From assembly GCA_016648135.1 (NCBI GenBank), contig JADDOH010001552.1, positions 62,001 through 126,000 of the forward strand: 64,000 nucleotides of DNA, in the 5' to 3' direction. The position numbers were made by a program, and so were the translations under genes. Position 1 is the stretch's first letter, and every line of letters starts with the position of its first letter. The notes beneath the pieces are model-generated. The model saw nothing but the letters and a program-made list of their open reading frames with translations, was not told the origin of the DNA and did no database searches. This DNA comes from Agrypnia vestita (lineage: Eukaryota; Arthropoda; Insecta; Trichoptera; Phryganeidae). This document shows, piece by piece, positions 11,189 through 21,076 of the stretch.

Positions 11189-11645
11189 GCTCGTTGACTA
11201 TTTATCATCGTTATTTAAAACACTTTTTAAATTAAATTTAGTACTAAAAAATATGTTAGGGGAAATATGGTATATTGGACCGGCAATTAAATTGGACCAC
11301 CCTCTTATCCCAAAAAGTAGATTTTCAGGTTCATATTGGCAACACCAAGCGATACGTATCTCTTCATTGCACATCGGCGATATTGTTTTTATCGTAAGAT
11401 TGAACGTTCGTGTTTTGTTGCTCGTTGACTATTTATCATTGTTATTTAAAACACTTTTTAAATTAAATTTAGTACTAAAAATATGTTAGGGGAAAATATG
11501 GTATATTGGACCGGCAATTAAATTGGACCACCCTCATATCCCAAAAAGTAGATTTTCAGGTTAATATTGGCAACACCAAGCGATACGCATCTCTTCATTG
11601 CACATCGGCGATTTTTATCGTAAGATTGAACGTTCGTGTTTTGTT
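11189..11645 (+). repeat. 231-bp tandem duplication
   Basis: Unit 1 (11189-11419) and unit 2 (11420-11645) both begin GCTCGTTGACTATTTATCAT and end near GAACGTTCGTGTTTTGTT. They share GGTATATTGGACCGGCAATT and GGCAACACCAAGCGATACG. Differences are a few substitutions and small indels, including a short deletion in unit 2 near 11612. A 100-codon frame spanning the join has no recognisable domain. Confidence 0.95.
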
Positions 11646-13710
11646 TAAGAAAATCTATTTTTGTTATTTTTAATGTAAATTCCGTGCTAAGGGTGTAGTT
11701 AAGTGAAAGGTAAGCATACAGCGTTTGTAATATATAGTTAAGAAGCGCAAATTTATCTACAACCAACATACGCGAAACAATTGCCGGTATTTATTTTATG
11801 ACGTATCCACCATGCTGGTCAAAATGGACCAAAGTTGATTGAATACAGTGTGTACGTTGCCATCACGAAATTCGTACCCAAAATCTTGAAGCTTTAAAGT
11901 ATGTTGTAGGTTTCTTGCCGATACTATTATAATTTTTGTTTTCTTTAATTATACATTTTCCTTACGTTTTACCTGAGAGCAACCTCGTGGTCCAAATAAC
12001 AGAACCAGTAAATTGGAACAAAGCTCTAATCTCACATTTTGTTCATTATTGAAATATCTTTAATAATTATGTTCATAAATATTTAATAAATGCCAAGCCT
12101 AATGATAGTTTTTTTATTTCATACAATAGACATTTGAAAAAATCTAGAAAATATCTATGTACTTAAAATACGTTTGAAAAAAAAATATTCCAAACTATCA
12201 GACTTTCCCCTACAATGCTCATGATTTGCTTAACTGAAAAAAAGTTTTACGGCAATATTTGATCCGAAATTTTTTTTATACATAAAACACAAAAACTGAG
12301 ATTACAATTACAAAAACTATGTGAAATTTATATAAAATTGTACGAGAAGGTGTCCGCATTATTTTTTATGGCTTTTAATGAGGTCTTTTTATTTTGTAGT
12401 ACATTAACGAGGTATCTTATTTAATATTCATGGGACAATTCATTCTCTCTTCCTTTCACCGTACTCATTGTTTGTGGTCTAAAAAATCTACACCTCATTT
12501 CTATGTCCTTTGATCATCCTTGCGTTTGTTTTATTTCATGACATTTATTTAATTTAACATCAGTTCAACACATATTATAAATAATTATGATAGGATGGTA
12601 ATATGAATAGGATGGTGACGTGTTTTTATTTTTAACACAACGGGTCATGGGTTGCAAGTTGCAAGTACTACAGTGAAACACATCATAAAAAATCCTGTGG
12701 AAAAATATTGTGGAAGAAAACCAGTATCATGACCACTAGACAAACAAATATAAGTACCATATGATGGGGATAAATTTATAAAATTTAGAGTAGAAAATTA
12801 AAACAAGAATTAATATATTTTTATTTACTCAATAGCACATTTTAGGCATATTGCTTCATAAGATTAAAGTGGAAAAGAGATTCAAAGAGTCTGACATATA
12901 TAAGGGTTTATAAAGGAGACTAATTTAACAAGTATGGTTAAAACAAGGTTTAAATAATTGTATTTATAAAATACTACCACAAAGTGAATTTAAAAAAATT
13001 GAAGGACAGACTAATTTAGGTTAGTTAATAAGAGGGTTGAGAGCCCAAAGGGCCTTAGTGTCTTATTTCCTGTTACGCTTTTCCGTCCTTTTTCACAAAA
13101 TCACTGCCACGGATTGCAGGAAAACTAGAGGAAAGATGTTACACATCGAAAATTGGACTACCTGGGTTTCTGCCAACATTCATATTGTTAATAAATAGGC
13201 TTTTCTGAACTTGAATCAATTGTCAGAATGCGGTCCTCATATTTTGCATACCTACTCGAGTCCACCTAGCTCCCGGTCTAGATGTATAGGTAAGTAGGAA
13301 TATTTAATTTTATCATATGGTGGACCAGGCCATACACCTGCGTAGGTAGGTACAGGGAAATTATTTAAGTAGGATAAGTCTTGTGTTTTGTAATAGTTTT
13401 TTTAATTATAAACGAAAACACGTTTTATTCTGACGATACTCACATATCAAAGAACATTGTTTTATGATATGTGAAAGAAATTTTGAATCATTACCATCTC
13501 TGTATATCTTTACATTTGATTTTAAATAATACATATTTATAACACCGTGAGAATGATCTACCAGGTTACTCAATTTAAAAAAAAACAATCATTTGTGTTA
13601 AATAAACACTTATACCTACTACCTATACAATAAAATGGTCGAATTTCCATGATGAACTAACGCCACTAACGTCACTAATCATTAACTTTTGGCTTTCTAC
13701 TTTGAAATCG
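11646..13710. other. Unassigned AT-rich sequence
   Basis: No gene is supported. A stretch near 12955-13000 (TATTTATAAAATACTACCAC, AAAGTGAATTT) resembles 35135-35165 weakly, so a degraded dispersed repeat may be present. Confidence 0.4.
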
Positions 13711-13958
13711 TATTACATAGAAGTGAATCTATAGTCAGTAGACAGTTTGGGGTAGTCAATATGCATAACACATTGCAGTGTATTGCATAAAAGAAGTGAA
13801 TCTACAGTCAGTAGTCAATTCAGGGTAGTCAAATTGCATATTGCTATGCAGTATATTACATAGAAGTAGCGAATCTGCAATAAGTAGACAATTTAGAGTA
13901 GTTAATATGCACATTGTAGTATTTTGCATAGAAGTGAATCTGGAGTCAGTAGACAATT
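13711..13958 (+). repeat. Degenerate ~70-bp tandem repeat, about 3.5 copies
   Basis: Units start near 13711, 13781, 13854 and 13920 with TATTRCATA-type words, each followed by AGAAGTGAATCT, AGTCAGTAGACAATT and, in the full units, a GTAGTYAAT word. Spacing varies (70, 73, 66 bases). Minus-strand frames here are by-products of the repeat. Confidence 0.9.
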
Positions 13959-13959
13959 T

Positions 13960-15839
13960 TTATGGTTCGAGCAGCGACAATTGCGGTATCCAAATATATA
14001 AAATGTATTTCAAGTAGAACTTGATAAACTTGACGTCAGACACTTTATAAAGTTCATAAAATTGGAAAAGTAGTGACGATAAAATTGTAGCGACGGCATC
14101 AAACATTATCACCGCAAATCGGACCAAGGATGCTTCTAAGAATTTTGCAAATTTTTGAGTCGACAAATGTTGACATTGTTGAGGAATCTGCTTCGTATAT
14201 CGACACTGGCCTAAAATGAATGTTGTAAAAACATATTTTAGTTTCCGTGATATCATATTGAATGACATTAGAAACGTGACATACGTGACATACTCGGCAC
14301 ATTATGCGTGCCTCCAAATTAGGTTGACCGAAGCTAAGAAGTTAGATTTAAGCGAGGCTTAGCGAAGGTTTTATGTCAGCGAGCGTCGCTCAATCTCAAG
14401 CTCCTAATTAAGCTGGATCCGAGAAACCGGCCCTGGTGATGTGGCTCGATGTAACGAGTACATATTAAGCCCACGGTTAAAAGCGAATTAATATCTCTCA
14501 TGAGAATTGATGGTGCATTTAACCCCTTCGGGGCGAAATTGAAACGAATTCGCAACATAATAATAATTGACGTTCAGCCTGTTGACGGTTCATTAAAAAT
14601 AACCAAATGCATCTTTGCATTTAATCATTCCAATTGGACGAAATCAGTTTGGCTGGTGAAAGCATCATCTTTGTTGTGCCATCAGAGGATTATTTTCAGA
14701 ACTGTGGTGTCTTTTAAAAATCCACCGACCTCAAGTACCTTACAGTACTACTCGGACAAATAAATAAACTCAGATACAGAATCCACGGCTCAGCTACAAG
14801 CGTTATAGCAAGACAGAGCGATGAAATTCGCTAAGGAATGACCGCCTGTATAAATTTATCCGGTTTGTGTTTGCATCCGGTATTGATATTTCGTTATCGC
14901 ACCTGACTTCCGAAGTCTACAAATTGTATATTACAATGTATGTATGACACACTATCGATTATCGATTAATTAAAATATGACAAAATTTAAAAAAAAATTG
15001 GTGACAGCCTGACGACTCTAATTCCATTTAAATTATTGTAATCCTCTGATTATTTTTTCATCGCAAGGCTTGACTCGAAATGGACTTAGTAAATCATAAC
15101 AATTCGGTCTTCTATTTAATGATCAAGGGAGAAATTCATTGAAAAAACATTAATTCATAAATCATCGGTGATCAACGTAAGCTTGCAGGGAACAGGGAAA
15201 AGCGATTCAATATCACTTATTCCATCACTTGTTTAGCCGACCTCAGCGACGTTGTTTTGTTCGGGTAGCAGTGAATAGCTAAACCACTAAATAATCCTTT
15301 GGTAACAAACAATAATGGGCGGCAATCGCATCTAAGGTTGCTCACTTTTGTATGGTAGATACAGACCACTACATATTAAAGACCGACAGACTTAACTTTG
15401 ATGACTTTGGTTTGACGACTTTTTGACGACCTAAGTTTATACATACGTTACGATCAGTTTGAGAGGACATCGGAGTTAAGGGTATCAAATAAGTTACATC
15501 TACGTATGTCTGTTAGCGGACTGAATTATATTAAATACCAAAAAATAGAAACTAAAAATGTTTCTTGTCGAAAAGGCAGGGCCACCTCCAAACCGTAAGA
15601 AAATTAAAGGGTAAAAAATTTAACATTAGAGTAAATGAACTACAAAATCTAAAATATACTTTGTTTATGTTTTGAAAACTCTTGGTAATGTTGATGCAAT
15701 ACGAAAAATAATGAATGTTTGAAAAATTCTAAAATTAATTTTGGATCTTAAAACAATGAGTTAAATATCTATATAGTCATGTCATTATGTTATGAAACGG
15801 GTTGTAAAACTAAAATATATACAACTTCCAAAAATTTGA
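13960..15839. other. Unique-looking sequence without a recognisable gene
   Basis: This is less repetitive than its surroundings and moderately GC-richer around 14300-14700. Frames of 60-102 codons exist on both strands but none has a known domain. It could contain conserved noncoding elements; sequence alone cannot show this. Confidence 0.4.
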
Positions 15840-15999
15840 TAGATGTGATATTCTATCATGGGTGGAAATGGTGAACATTACGTTGTGTAAAGTGTTCGCT
15901 TAAGCCAACCGTACGATAGGTCGTAAGCCAACGACAGCCAAAGACTTCCATGTCTACTTTCCCATAAAAAAATATAATTTCGTCTCTATGAGACATCTA
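15840..15999. mobile_element. TA-flanked MITE, copy 2 (left end degraded)
   Basis: The right end CGTCTCTATGAGACATCTA (to 15999, followed by TA) and the core TAAGCCAACCGTACGATAGG match copy 1 at 8501. The left inverted repeat is mostly lost, leaving TAGATGTGATATTCTATC. Confidence 0.8.
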
Positions 16000-16001
16000 T
16001 A

Positions 16002-16479
16002 ATATATCAGGATAGTAGTTTTTACGCTTACGTACCCCTCAAATGAAGTGCACGTAAAATATTTTGGTCACCTGCATCGGGTTAAAGAAAAAATGTGCAG
16101 AGTATTGATCAACAACTGGCTGCAGGAGTATCTTACGCCGGCGGAAGTCAATCCATTGCTCGGATTAATATAACAGTACCGATATTTCACATCGGTGAAC
16201 CGGATTATCATGACGAAGTACCCCGGATAGTCGAACGTTTCTTGCTTCTGGTTGCGGTACATGCGATTACATTTTGAATTATTACGCATCGTAAAAATAA
16301 GCCGCAAGTTACAAATGTTCCTGCTTTGAAATTGGAATTGATCGACGTTTTAAAAAGAGAATATAGACACAAAAAATAATTTATTGCCGCGTTGATGCTG
16401 CTGAAATTTTCGCAAGTTAACATTTTTTCAAACTATGCTACGCTCTTAGCTCTTGTCTTATATACATTTGATAAATTTT
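16002..16479. other. Unassigned sequence
   Basis: Short frames overlap on both strands (60-79 codons) without recognisable domains. Confidence 0.4.
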
Positions 16480-16925
16480 TCAGGTGTTTCAGAACGAGTA
16501 GTCTAGAGTACGGAAGAGATGTCTGGAATTGGCAAAAGAAGAACGAAAGTGGACTGAATGCGATAGAAATGCGGTCGCTTAGACGTCTGTGTAGAAAATA
16601 TTTGTACGATAGAGTAGAGAATAAACGAAGTTTCTAATAGTTTGACTATGTAGAACGAATGACTGAAGAAAGGATGGGAAAGAAAATTTATGAGGCGAGT
16701 GTTGAAAGCGGCAGAAACAGAGGGGGTCCGTAGAAGACCTGGCATGACCAGATAAATCAAATACTGAAGGATGGCCCCGTTAGAACCTTCAACAAGCGAA
16801 GAGCGTGCATGAGACGATGTATGAAAGTGGACGAAGCAAAAGTGGTGTACCAGGACAGAAGAGTGTGGCATTCTATCATCTTTGCCTACAACTCTGGGGA
16901 ACGGCGTGATGGTTAGTTAGTTAGT
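16480..16925 (+). pseudogene. RTE-like LINE, broken C-terminal coding end with GTTA tail
   Basis: The plus strand encodes, in pieces, the C-terminal region of a non-LTR retrotransposon polyprotein: YGRDVWNWQKKN, MRSLRRLCRK, then a VERMTEERMGKKIYEASVES block, then a WHDQINQILKDGPVR and DEAKVVYQDRRVWHSI block. The pieces lie in more than one frame and are interrupted by stops (for example TAA at about 16635), so this is a relic. It ends at about 16910-16923 in GGTTAGTTAGTTAG, the short-repeat tail typical of RTE-type elements in place of poly(A). The last ~170 bases match 3520-3695. The upstream endonuclease and catalytic reverse transcriptase parts are missing (5' truncation). The segment just before 16480 may belong to the element but is too diverged to assign. 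Confidence 0.8.
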
Positions 16926-17264
16926 GCAGAATGAAGATTTATTGCGCTGTGTTATATTGACATTTAGGGCAGCATTTTTGCGAATTTATTATTTTATTTG
17001 ACTTATATTAAAGGAAATGAATTTTTCATATTCGATAAAAGTTACTGTAATGATAGACCAGTGTTTAACAACAAATAAGTCAGAAATATTGAAAAAAAAT
17101 GTAAACTTTGATATCACATATATCCATAACAAGATTAGGTCATGGTTGCTTGAACATTTTTGACTCATAATCAAGGCAGGAATACACTACTGCGAGGTTA
17201 TTAATGTTTTCCAAATAACCCTGTAAACAGTAAAGATAAGTCATTTTTGACGGGTATATAAATG
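16926..17264. other. Unassigned AT-rich sequence
   Basis: No gene or repeat recognised. Confidence 0.5.
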
Positions 17265-17710
17265 TGTTTTTTTTTATTTTTATTTAAAAAAAATCCTTAT
17301 TTACAAATAAAGGTACTTAATACTAATTTAATAATAAAAATATAAGATAAATTACACATTTTTTTGTTGTTTTTAAATTTGTGGATTGTGCCACTCTACT
17401 AGGCTACGCCTAGTAGAGTGGCATAATCCACAAATGGCGTTAGTGAGTGAGTGGCGTTATAGAACACAATTATATATAATATTTTTTTAAATTCGTCAGT
17501 AATATTTATTTTCATAAGGTAGTAATTATGTATCTACAAAGTATCAAGTGCAGTGTTAGTGGAAAGTTGAGTGAGTCATAAGTCCAAGCGTAAATATGTG
17601 TAGAATAATTGTTTAATGTAAAAAGGGTTAAAGGTTTGTTTAAGATTATTTTTTATTTTACTTAATTAATTAATTTATTTACATAGGTATATATTTTTAT
17701 TTATAGACAT
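17265..17710. repeat. ~390-bp dispersed repeat, copy 1 (with extra palindrome)
   Basis: Nearly identical to 40120-40525 in the same orientation. Shared landmarks are TTTACAAATAAAGGTACTTA, GCCACTCTACTAGGCTACGCC, TCATAAGGTAGTAATTATRT, TACAAAGTATCAAGTGCA and GTGTAGAATAATTGTTTAAT. The T-rich start suggests the reverse of a poly(A)-ended retroelement. This copy has an inserted palindromic arm (separate entry). Element class unknown. Confidence 0.85.
17377..17435. repeat. 28-bp palindrome inside the dispersed repeat
   Basis: The arms 17377-17404 and 17408-17435 are reverse complements with one mismatch and a 3-base centre. The left arm reads ATTTGTGGATTGTGCCACTC onward. The homologous repeat at 40120 keeps only the left arm and continues directly with CCTGTCCCAGAGTGGCG, so the second arm arose, or was lost, within the repeat. 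Confidence 0.95.
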
Positions 17711-17929
17711 GTATATATCATTTTATAGAAAAAATATGAAACCGAAACTAAAAAAAAATTGAAATAAGTCCATTTTAAAAATTAATATCTTTGAATGTTT
17801 GATGGAAAAGTCGCTTTTGTCGGAGAACCAATAGTCGACGCCTCGTATATTTCAAGAATCATAGCCAAGTTCTCCCCTGTGCACACACAGCGATTAAAAA
17901 ATATAGGAAACTTTGGCGTTAAGTGTGGG
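17711..17929. other. Transition from AT-rich to GC-rich sequence
   Basis: A 68-codon plus-strand frame (17795-18001) and a 61-codon minus-strand frame overlap here. Neither has a known domain. Confidence 0.35.
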
Positions 17930-18190
17930 CGGTTTTTGAATATCTCCTGCGGGTCGACCCTTCTCATCTGGGCTCGGAATGTGTGTCTCCGGAGCTGGTA
18001 GCGGCTGGCGGTCCGCGGGTCCGTTCACCCGCCCTACATAGCACCCGAGGGCGGCCCCCGCCCAGGCGCGGGTTATAACCAATTCATGAAGGTATTCATC
18101 CGAGCTATTTCTGCTCGCTGACTGACACACTGCGACGGAACGGGGAGCCCTTGCAGCCGGGTCCAACTTCTGCGCCCGAATTGCAAAATG
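17930..18190. promoter_or_regulatory. GC-rich island; possible promoter or noncoding exon
   Basis: About 260 bases with many CpG dinucleotides and G/C runs (GGCGGTCCGCGGGTCCGTTC, GAGGGCGGCCCCCGCCCAGG) lie in otherwise AT-rich DNA. A 105-codon minus-strand frame (18211-17894) crosses it, with a proline- and alanine-rich but unrecognisable product. High GC keeps stop codons rare, so this frame is weak evidence of coding. It could be a promoter-proximal exon of a host gene, or a fragment of GC-rich repeat. Confidence 0.3.
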
Positions 18191-18565
18191 AGCCTTGCAA
18201 CGAGAGTGCATTTTTTACTTGAATATTACACGGATTGTTAATGTTCTTATTTTGGGTTACCCCACTGTGACATTTCGAAAAAATCTTTTTTTTTTGCTTT
18301 ACCTCATATAGCTTTAAAGTTATAAGAATCATTTTTGTTATCACTCATTCAAAATTACCAGAAATTAGCTGAGTAATAGCAATTTAAAGCTAGCGTGGTA
18401 GATGAATTTTTAAGCGAATTACATTATTCTATTTCATTTTTCTCGAAACTCCCTTTTTCAGACTCTTGAACTATTAAAAAAAACTCAAAAATTATTAAAC
18501 TGATTATATTAGAGAAAACACATTCTTCTTGTTAAGTTGCCATTTCAGAACAAAGTTCTGTGTGC
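18191..18565. other. Unassigned AT-rich sequence upstream of the SINE
   Basis: No gene seen. Near 18520-18562 the words CATTCTTCTTGTTAAGTTG and TTTCAGAACAAAGTTCTGT recur at about 25382-25421, where they again precede a copy of the same SINE tail. This suggests a shared unit older or larger than the SINE. Confidence 0.45.
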
Positions 18566-18568
18566 GAG

Positions 18569-18703
18569 GCCGCTGTAGCGTAATGGTAACGCACCTTCCC
18601 GTATATATAGGAAATCCGTGGTTCGAGTCCCGGTAGCAGCCAATTTTTTTTTTGATTTGATTTTTCTGTACGTCTTTTCTAATTGATTACTATATTTGGA
18701 TTT
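18569..18703 (+). mobile_element. tRNA-derived SINE with conserved tail, copy 1
   Basis: The head (18569-18641) has a polymerase III A box (TAGCGTAATGG) and B box (GGTTCGAGTCC) spaced as in a tRNA, but the T-stem and anticodon arm do not pair properly, so it is not a working tRNA gene. The tail TTTGATTTTTCTGTACGTCT then TTTCTAATTGATTA is shared with copies at 18884 and 52645 (reverse) and with tail-only fragments elsewhere. Confidence 0.8.
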
Positions 18704-18883
18704 AAATATTCATATTATATATGTGTTGTATCAAATGTTTCCAAAATGAAAATGAATTAAAGATTTAATTGTGGCGTCCTCGAGCGGTAGATACACAAAG
18801 TAATTTGTGACTTGTGACCACCGCAATACAAAAAGTGGATTGCTAAAAATAATAAAAAGAGACTCTTGACGGAAATGTACGAA
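18704..18883. other. Spacer between two same-strand SINEs
   Basis: Nothing recognisable. Minus-strand frames of 65-75 codons cross it and the SINE and have no domain. Confidence 0.5.
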
Positions 18884-19020
18884 GCCGTTGTAGTGTAATG
18901 GTAACGCACATTCCTGGACAGATAGGAGATCCGTGGTTCGAGTTCTGGTAGCAACCAAATATTTTTTCGTTACATTGATTTTTCTGTATGTTTTTTCTTA
19001 TTGATTAATAAATTTGGTTT
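18884..19020 (+). mobile_element. tRNA-derived SINE with conserved tail, copy 2
   Basis: Same structure as copy 1, 315 bases downstream on the same strand: A box TAGTGTAATGG, B box GGTTCGAGTTC (last base of the consensus kept, one change), then GATTTTTCTGTATGTTTTTT and CTTATTGATTAATAAATTTGG. The acceptor stem has at least two mismatches. Confidence 0.8.
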
Positions 19021-19340
19021 GAACAATTAAACTGATTTTGTTAAAATTTTGCACACATCTCACTTATAACTCTACCAACGAAGCAGCGTATGATTTTTTT
19101 AGATAAAATGCGCCACGAGTAAACAAAAATATTCAAGTCAATAATTTCATCATGACAATTCAAATAAGTTATTGTCCTATTAATTGGGGCGCTTTTAGAA
19201 ATGTTCCTTGTGACGGATGCGCCACCAGCGAATAGGTATATTCAATCGTATTTTGGTCAGAAGTTCAAGGCAATCTAGGGGTATTTTACAACATAATAAA
19301 ATATGCTTATCCAATTAGGTTACATTCCAAAACATTTACA
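19021..19340. other. Unassigned sequence
   Basis: No gene or repeat recognised. Confidence 0.5.
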
Positions 19341-19344
19341 TTTC

Positions 19345-19585
19345 ATTAATTAAATACTAATCTACTATTACACTACATTCACTACATTCAAACACTGCAT
19401 TCAAACATAAAATATACAATACACATAAATGTACATGTAAAATATAATTAATCGCAAAATACATGTTACTAGAGCGTGCCGAAGACACTTGTAATTGGGA
19501 TAGTGAGCATAGTATTCACTTTATTACTAGTATTTATTATCAGAGTATCATGTACCTATCATCCTGTTAGTGTCTCTAATAAAAA
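19345..19585 (+). mobile_element. 3' end of the jockey-like LINE, truncated copy 2
   Basis: This matches the 3' untranslated region at 1970-2135 and continues to the natural end CATCCTGTTAGTGTCTCTAA followed by an A-rich tail. No coding sequence remains. A 60-codon frame starting at 19476 lies inside this region and is not a gene. Confidence 0.85.
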
Positions 19586-20660
19586 AAAACAACAATCAAT
19601 AAACAGGCCACGTAATCATTGTTATAATTACGTTGACGCCCAATGTATTAACTGTTAGATTAATATGAAATCTAAAATTTTTCCAATTATTTAAAATAAC
19701 TTTCAAAAAACGACATTGTAATTTCAGTGTAAAATATTAATACATTTAAAGAAAAAAATGTCTAAGAATCCGAAGGCTCGATCGGAAAAACGCTTGACAG
19801 ATGGAAGGTGTTGAACTGCGGACACTGATCATCTGTTTCCCCGGGAAAACCTTTAAGAGCAATGGAAGATGAAGGAAATTATTTACAAACGTTAGAAACA
19901 CGTGGAGAAAATGGGTTAGCGGTTCCTTTACGGTCCAATGTTTCCACGTGTTGTTCCCACTATATTCCCACTATAATTTTGCAGTCTGTTATGTCGCAAA
20001 TTTCAGAGGTTTTAAGCTCAGCTAGTGGCAATCAATACGCGCGAAATAATAACAGAGAAATTAAGACAAATTTGACGCCATTTATTCTGTCAAATGTCTT
20101 TTTATCCGTCATTGTAATCGAAAAATGAAAACGTTCGAGCCAATTCGAAAATCGAAATGGCAACACACATTTATCTTAATATAAATCATAAATCGAACAG
20201 CGGGACATTAATCAGAATGACATTCAAAATTTGAATCGGGAACATTGTATTCGGAATTTAAAATAACGAATCATTAATTTCGCTCTCATGACGAATGTCC
20301 ATAAATGGCACCGTTGTTTAACTGATTTATTCAATATTTTAAATAAAAAAATCTGCACGAGATTATGCTCTGATAATGATTGTTTTTTTTAAATGAAAAT
20401 GATACTTTATTTTATATTTTGTCTCAAAGAAAATCAATTTAAAACATAGCTTGGAGATATTTGAAAATCTTTATATGTTTATAAAATTACATATCGCCGA
20501 TTTATGTGTGCACACTTTTCAGTGAGAATACTTGGATATCAATTAATATTTATAATAAACTATATTTACATAAATCTCCTAAATTTGATAATTTGAATTG
20601 TTAGAAAAGCATGTCAAAGAAATAGAATTATCATAAATAACAAAAAAAAAATGAACAAAT
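19586..20660. other. Unique-looking sequence without a recognisable gene
   Basis: An 88-codon plus-strand frame (19862-20128) starts in a moderately GC-rich patch. It has no domain, signal or repeat that I recognise. The rest is AT-rich. Confidence 0.4.
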
Positions 20661-20717
20661 TTTATTAATCAATTAGAAAAGACATACAGAAGAAATCAAA
20701 TTAACGAAAAATATTTA
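20661..20717 (-). mobile_element. SINE tail fragment (family of 18569)
   Basis: TTATTAATCAATTAGAAAAG followed by ACATACAGAAGAAATCAAATT is the reverse complement of the SINE tail. The tRNA-like head is absent. It directly abuts the MITE at 20727. Confidence 0.75.
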
Positions 20718-20726
20718 GATATATTA

Positions 20727-21074
20727 TAGATGTCTCATAGAGACGATGCTGTTTTTAATACATTACATATGTGTAAAGTGCTCGAAGGTTGTAAGTCCTT
20801 CTTCTTCTTGGGATTCAATCCGTGGGATTGGATTGCAGTAAAGCACATCTCCTTCTATTCGACTCTGTGTAGGAGGCACAATTCATATCTTGGCACACTT
20901 GCTCAAGATATACACGGCGAGGGCGCCCTCTGGCAATCTTTCCCTCTACCTACATTACATTCCTAAGTATTGTAAGTCCGATGAACACCCAAAAAAGACA
21001 TCAGTACCTTTCTCATATAAAAATACTACTACTTTCCCATATAAAAATATAGCTTCGTCTCTATTAGACATCTA
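20727..21074. mobile_element. TA-flanked MITE, copy 3, interrupted by a LINE tail
   Basis: The left end TAGATGTCTCATAGAGACGA (TA before it) and the right end CGTCTCTATTAGACATCTA (TA after it) match copy 1. The core ACACCCAAAAAAGACATC is present. The middle is split by a 171-base insertion (20799-20969) flanked by a 10-base duplication; without it the MITE would be about 167 bases. Confidence 0.88.
20799..20969 (-). mobile_element. LINE 3' end nested in the MITE, with 10-bp target duplication
   Basis: TTGTAAGTCC occurs on both sides (20789-20798 and 20970-20979), a target-site duplication. The minus strand encodes a retrotransposon C-terminus: GKIARGRPRRVYLEQVCQDM, then a LLQSNP word. It ends toward the left with a (GAA)-type tail (AAGAAGAAG on the minus strand). 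The similar end at 29240 (LLQTNP-like) suggests the same or a sister family. A plus-strand frame here is a by-product. Confidence 0.85.
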
Positions 21075-21076
21075 TA

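Noticed and set aside
12955..13040. Common repeat with 35135-35165
   Set aside because: Similarity is limited to about 30 bases and could be chance in AT-rich DNA.
13960..14268. 102-codon minus-strand gene
   Set aside because: It overlaps another frame on the same strand and shows no domain.
17894..18211. 105-codon minus-strand gene in the GC-rich island
   Set aside because: GC-rich sequence rarely contains stops, and the product is not recognisable.
18569..18641. tRNA gene
   Set aside because: Polymerase III boxes are good, but T-stem, acceptor and anticodon arms do not pair and a repeated tail follows; it is the head of a SINE. The same reasoning applies to 18884-18957, 52715-52792, 31496-31575 and 57735-57812.
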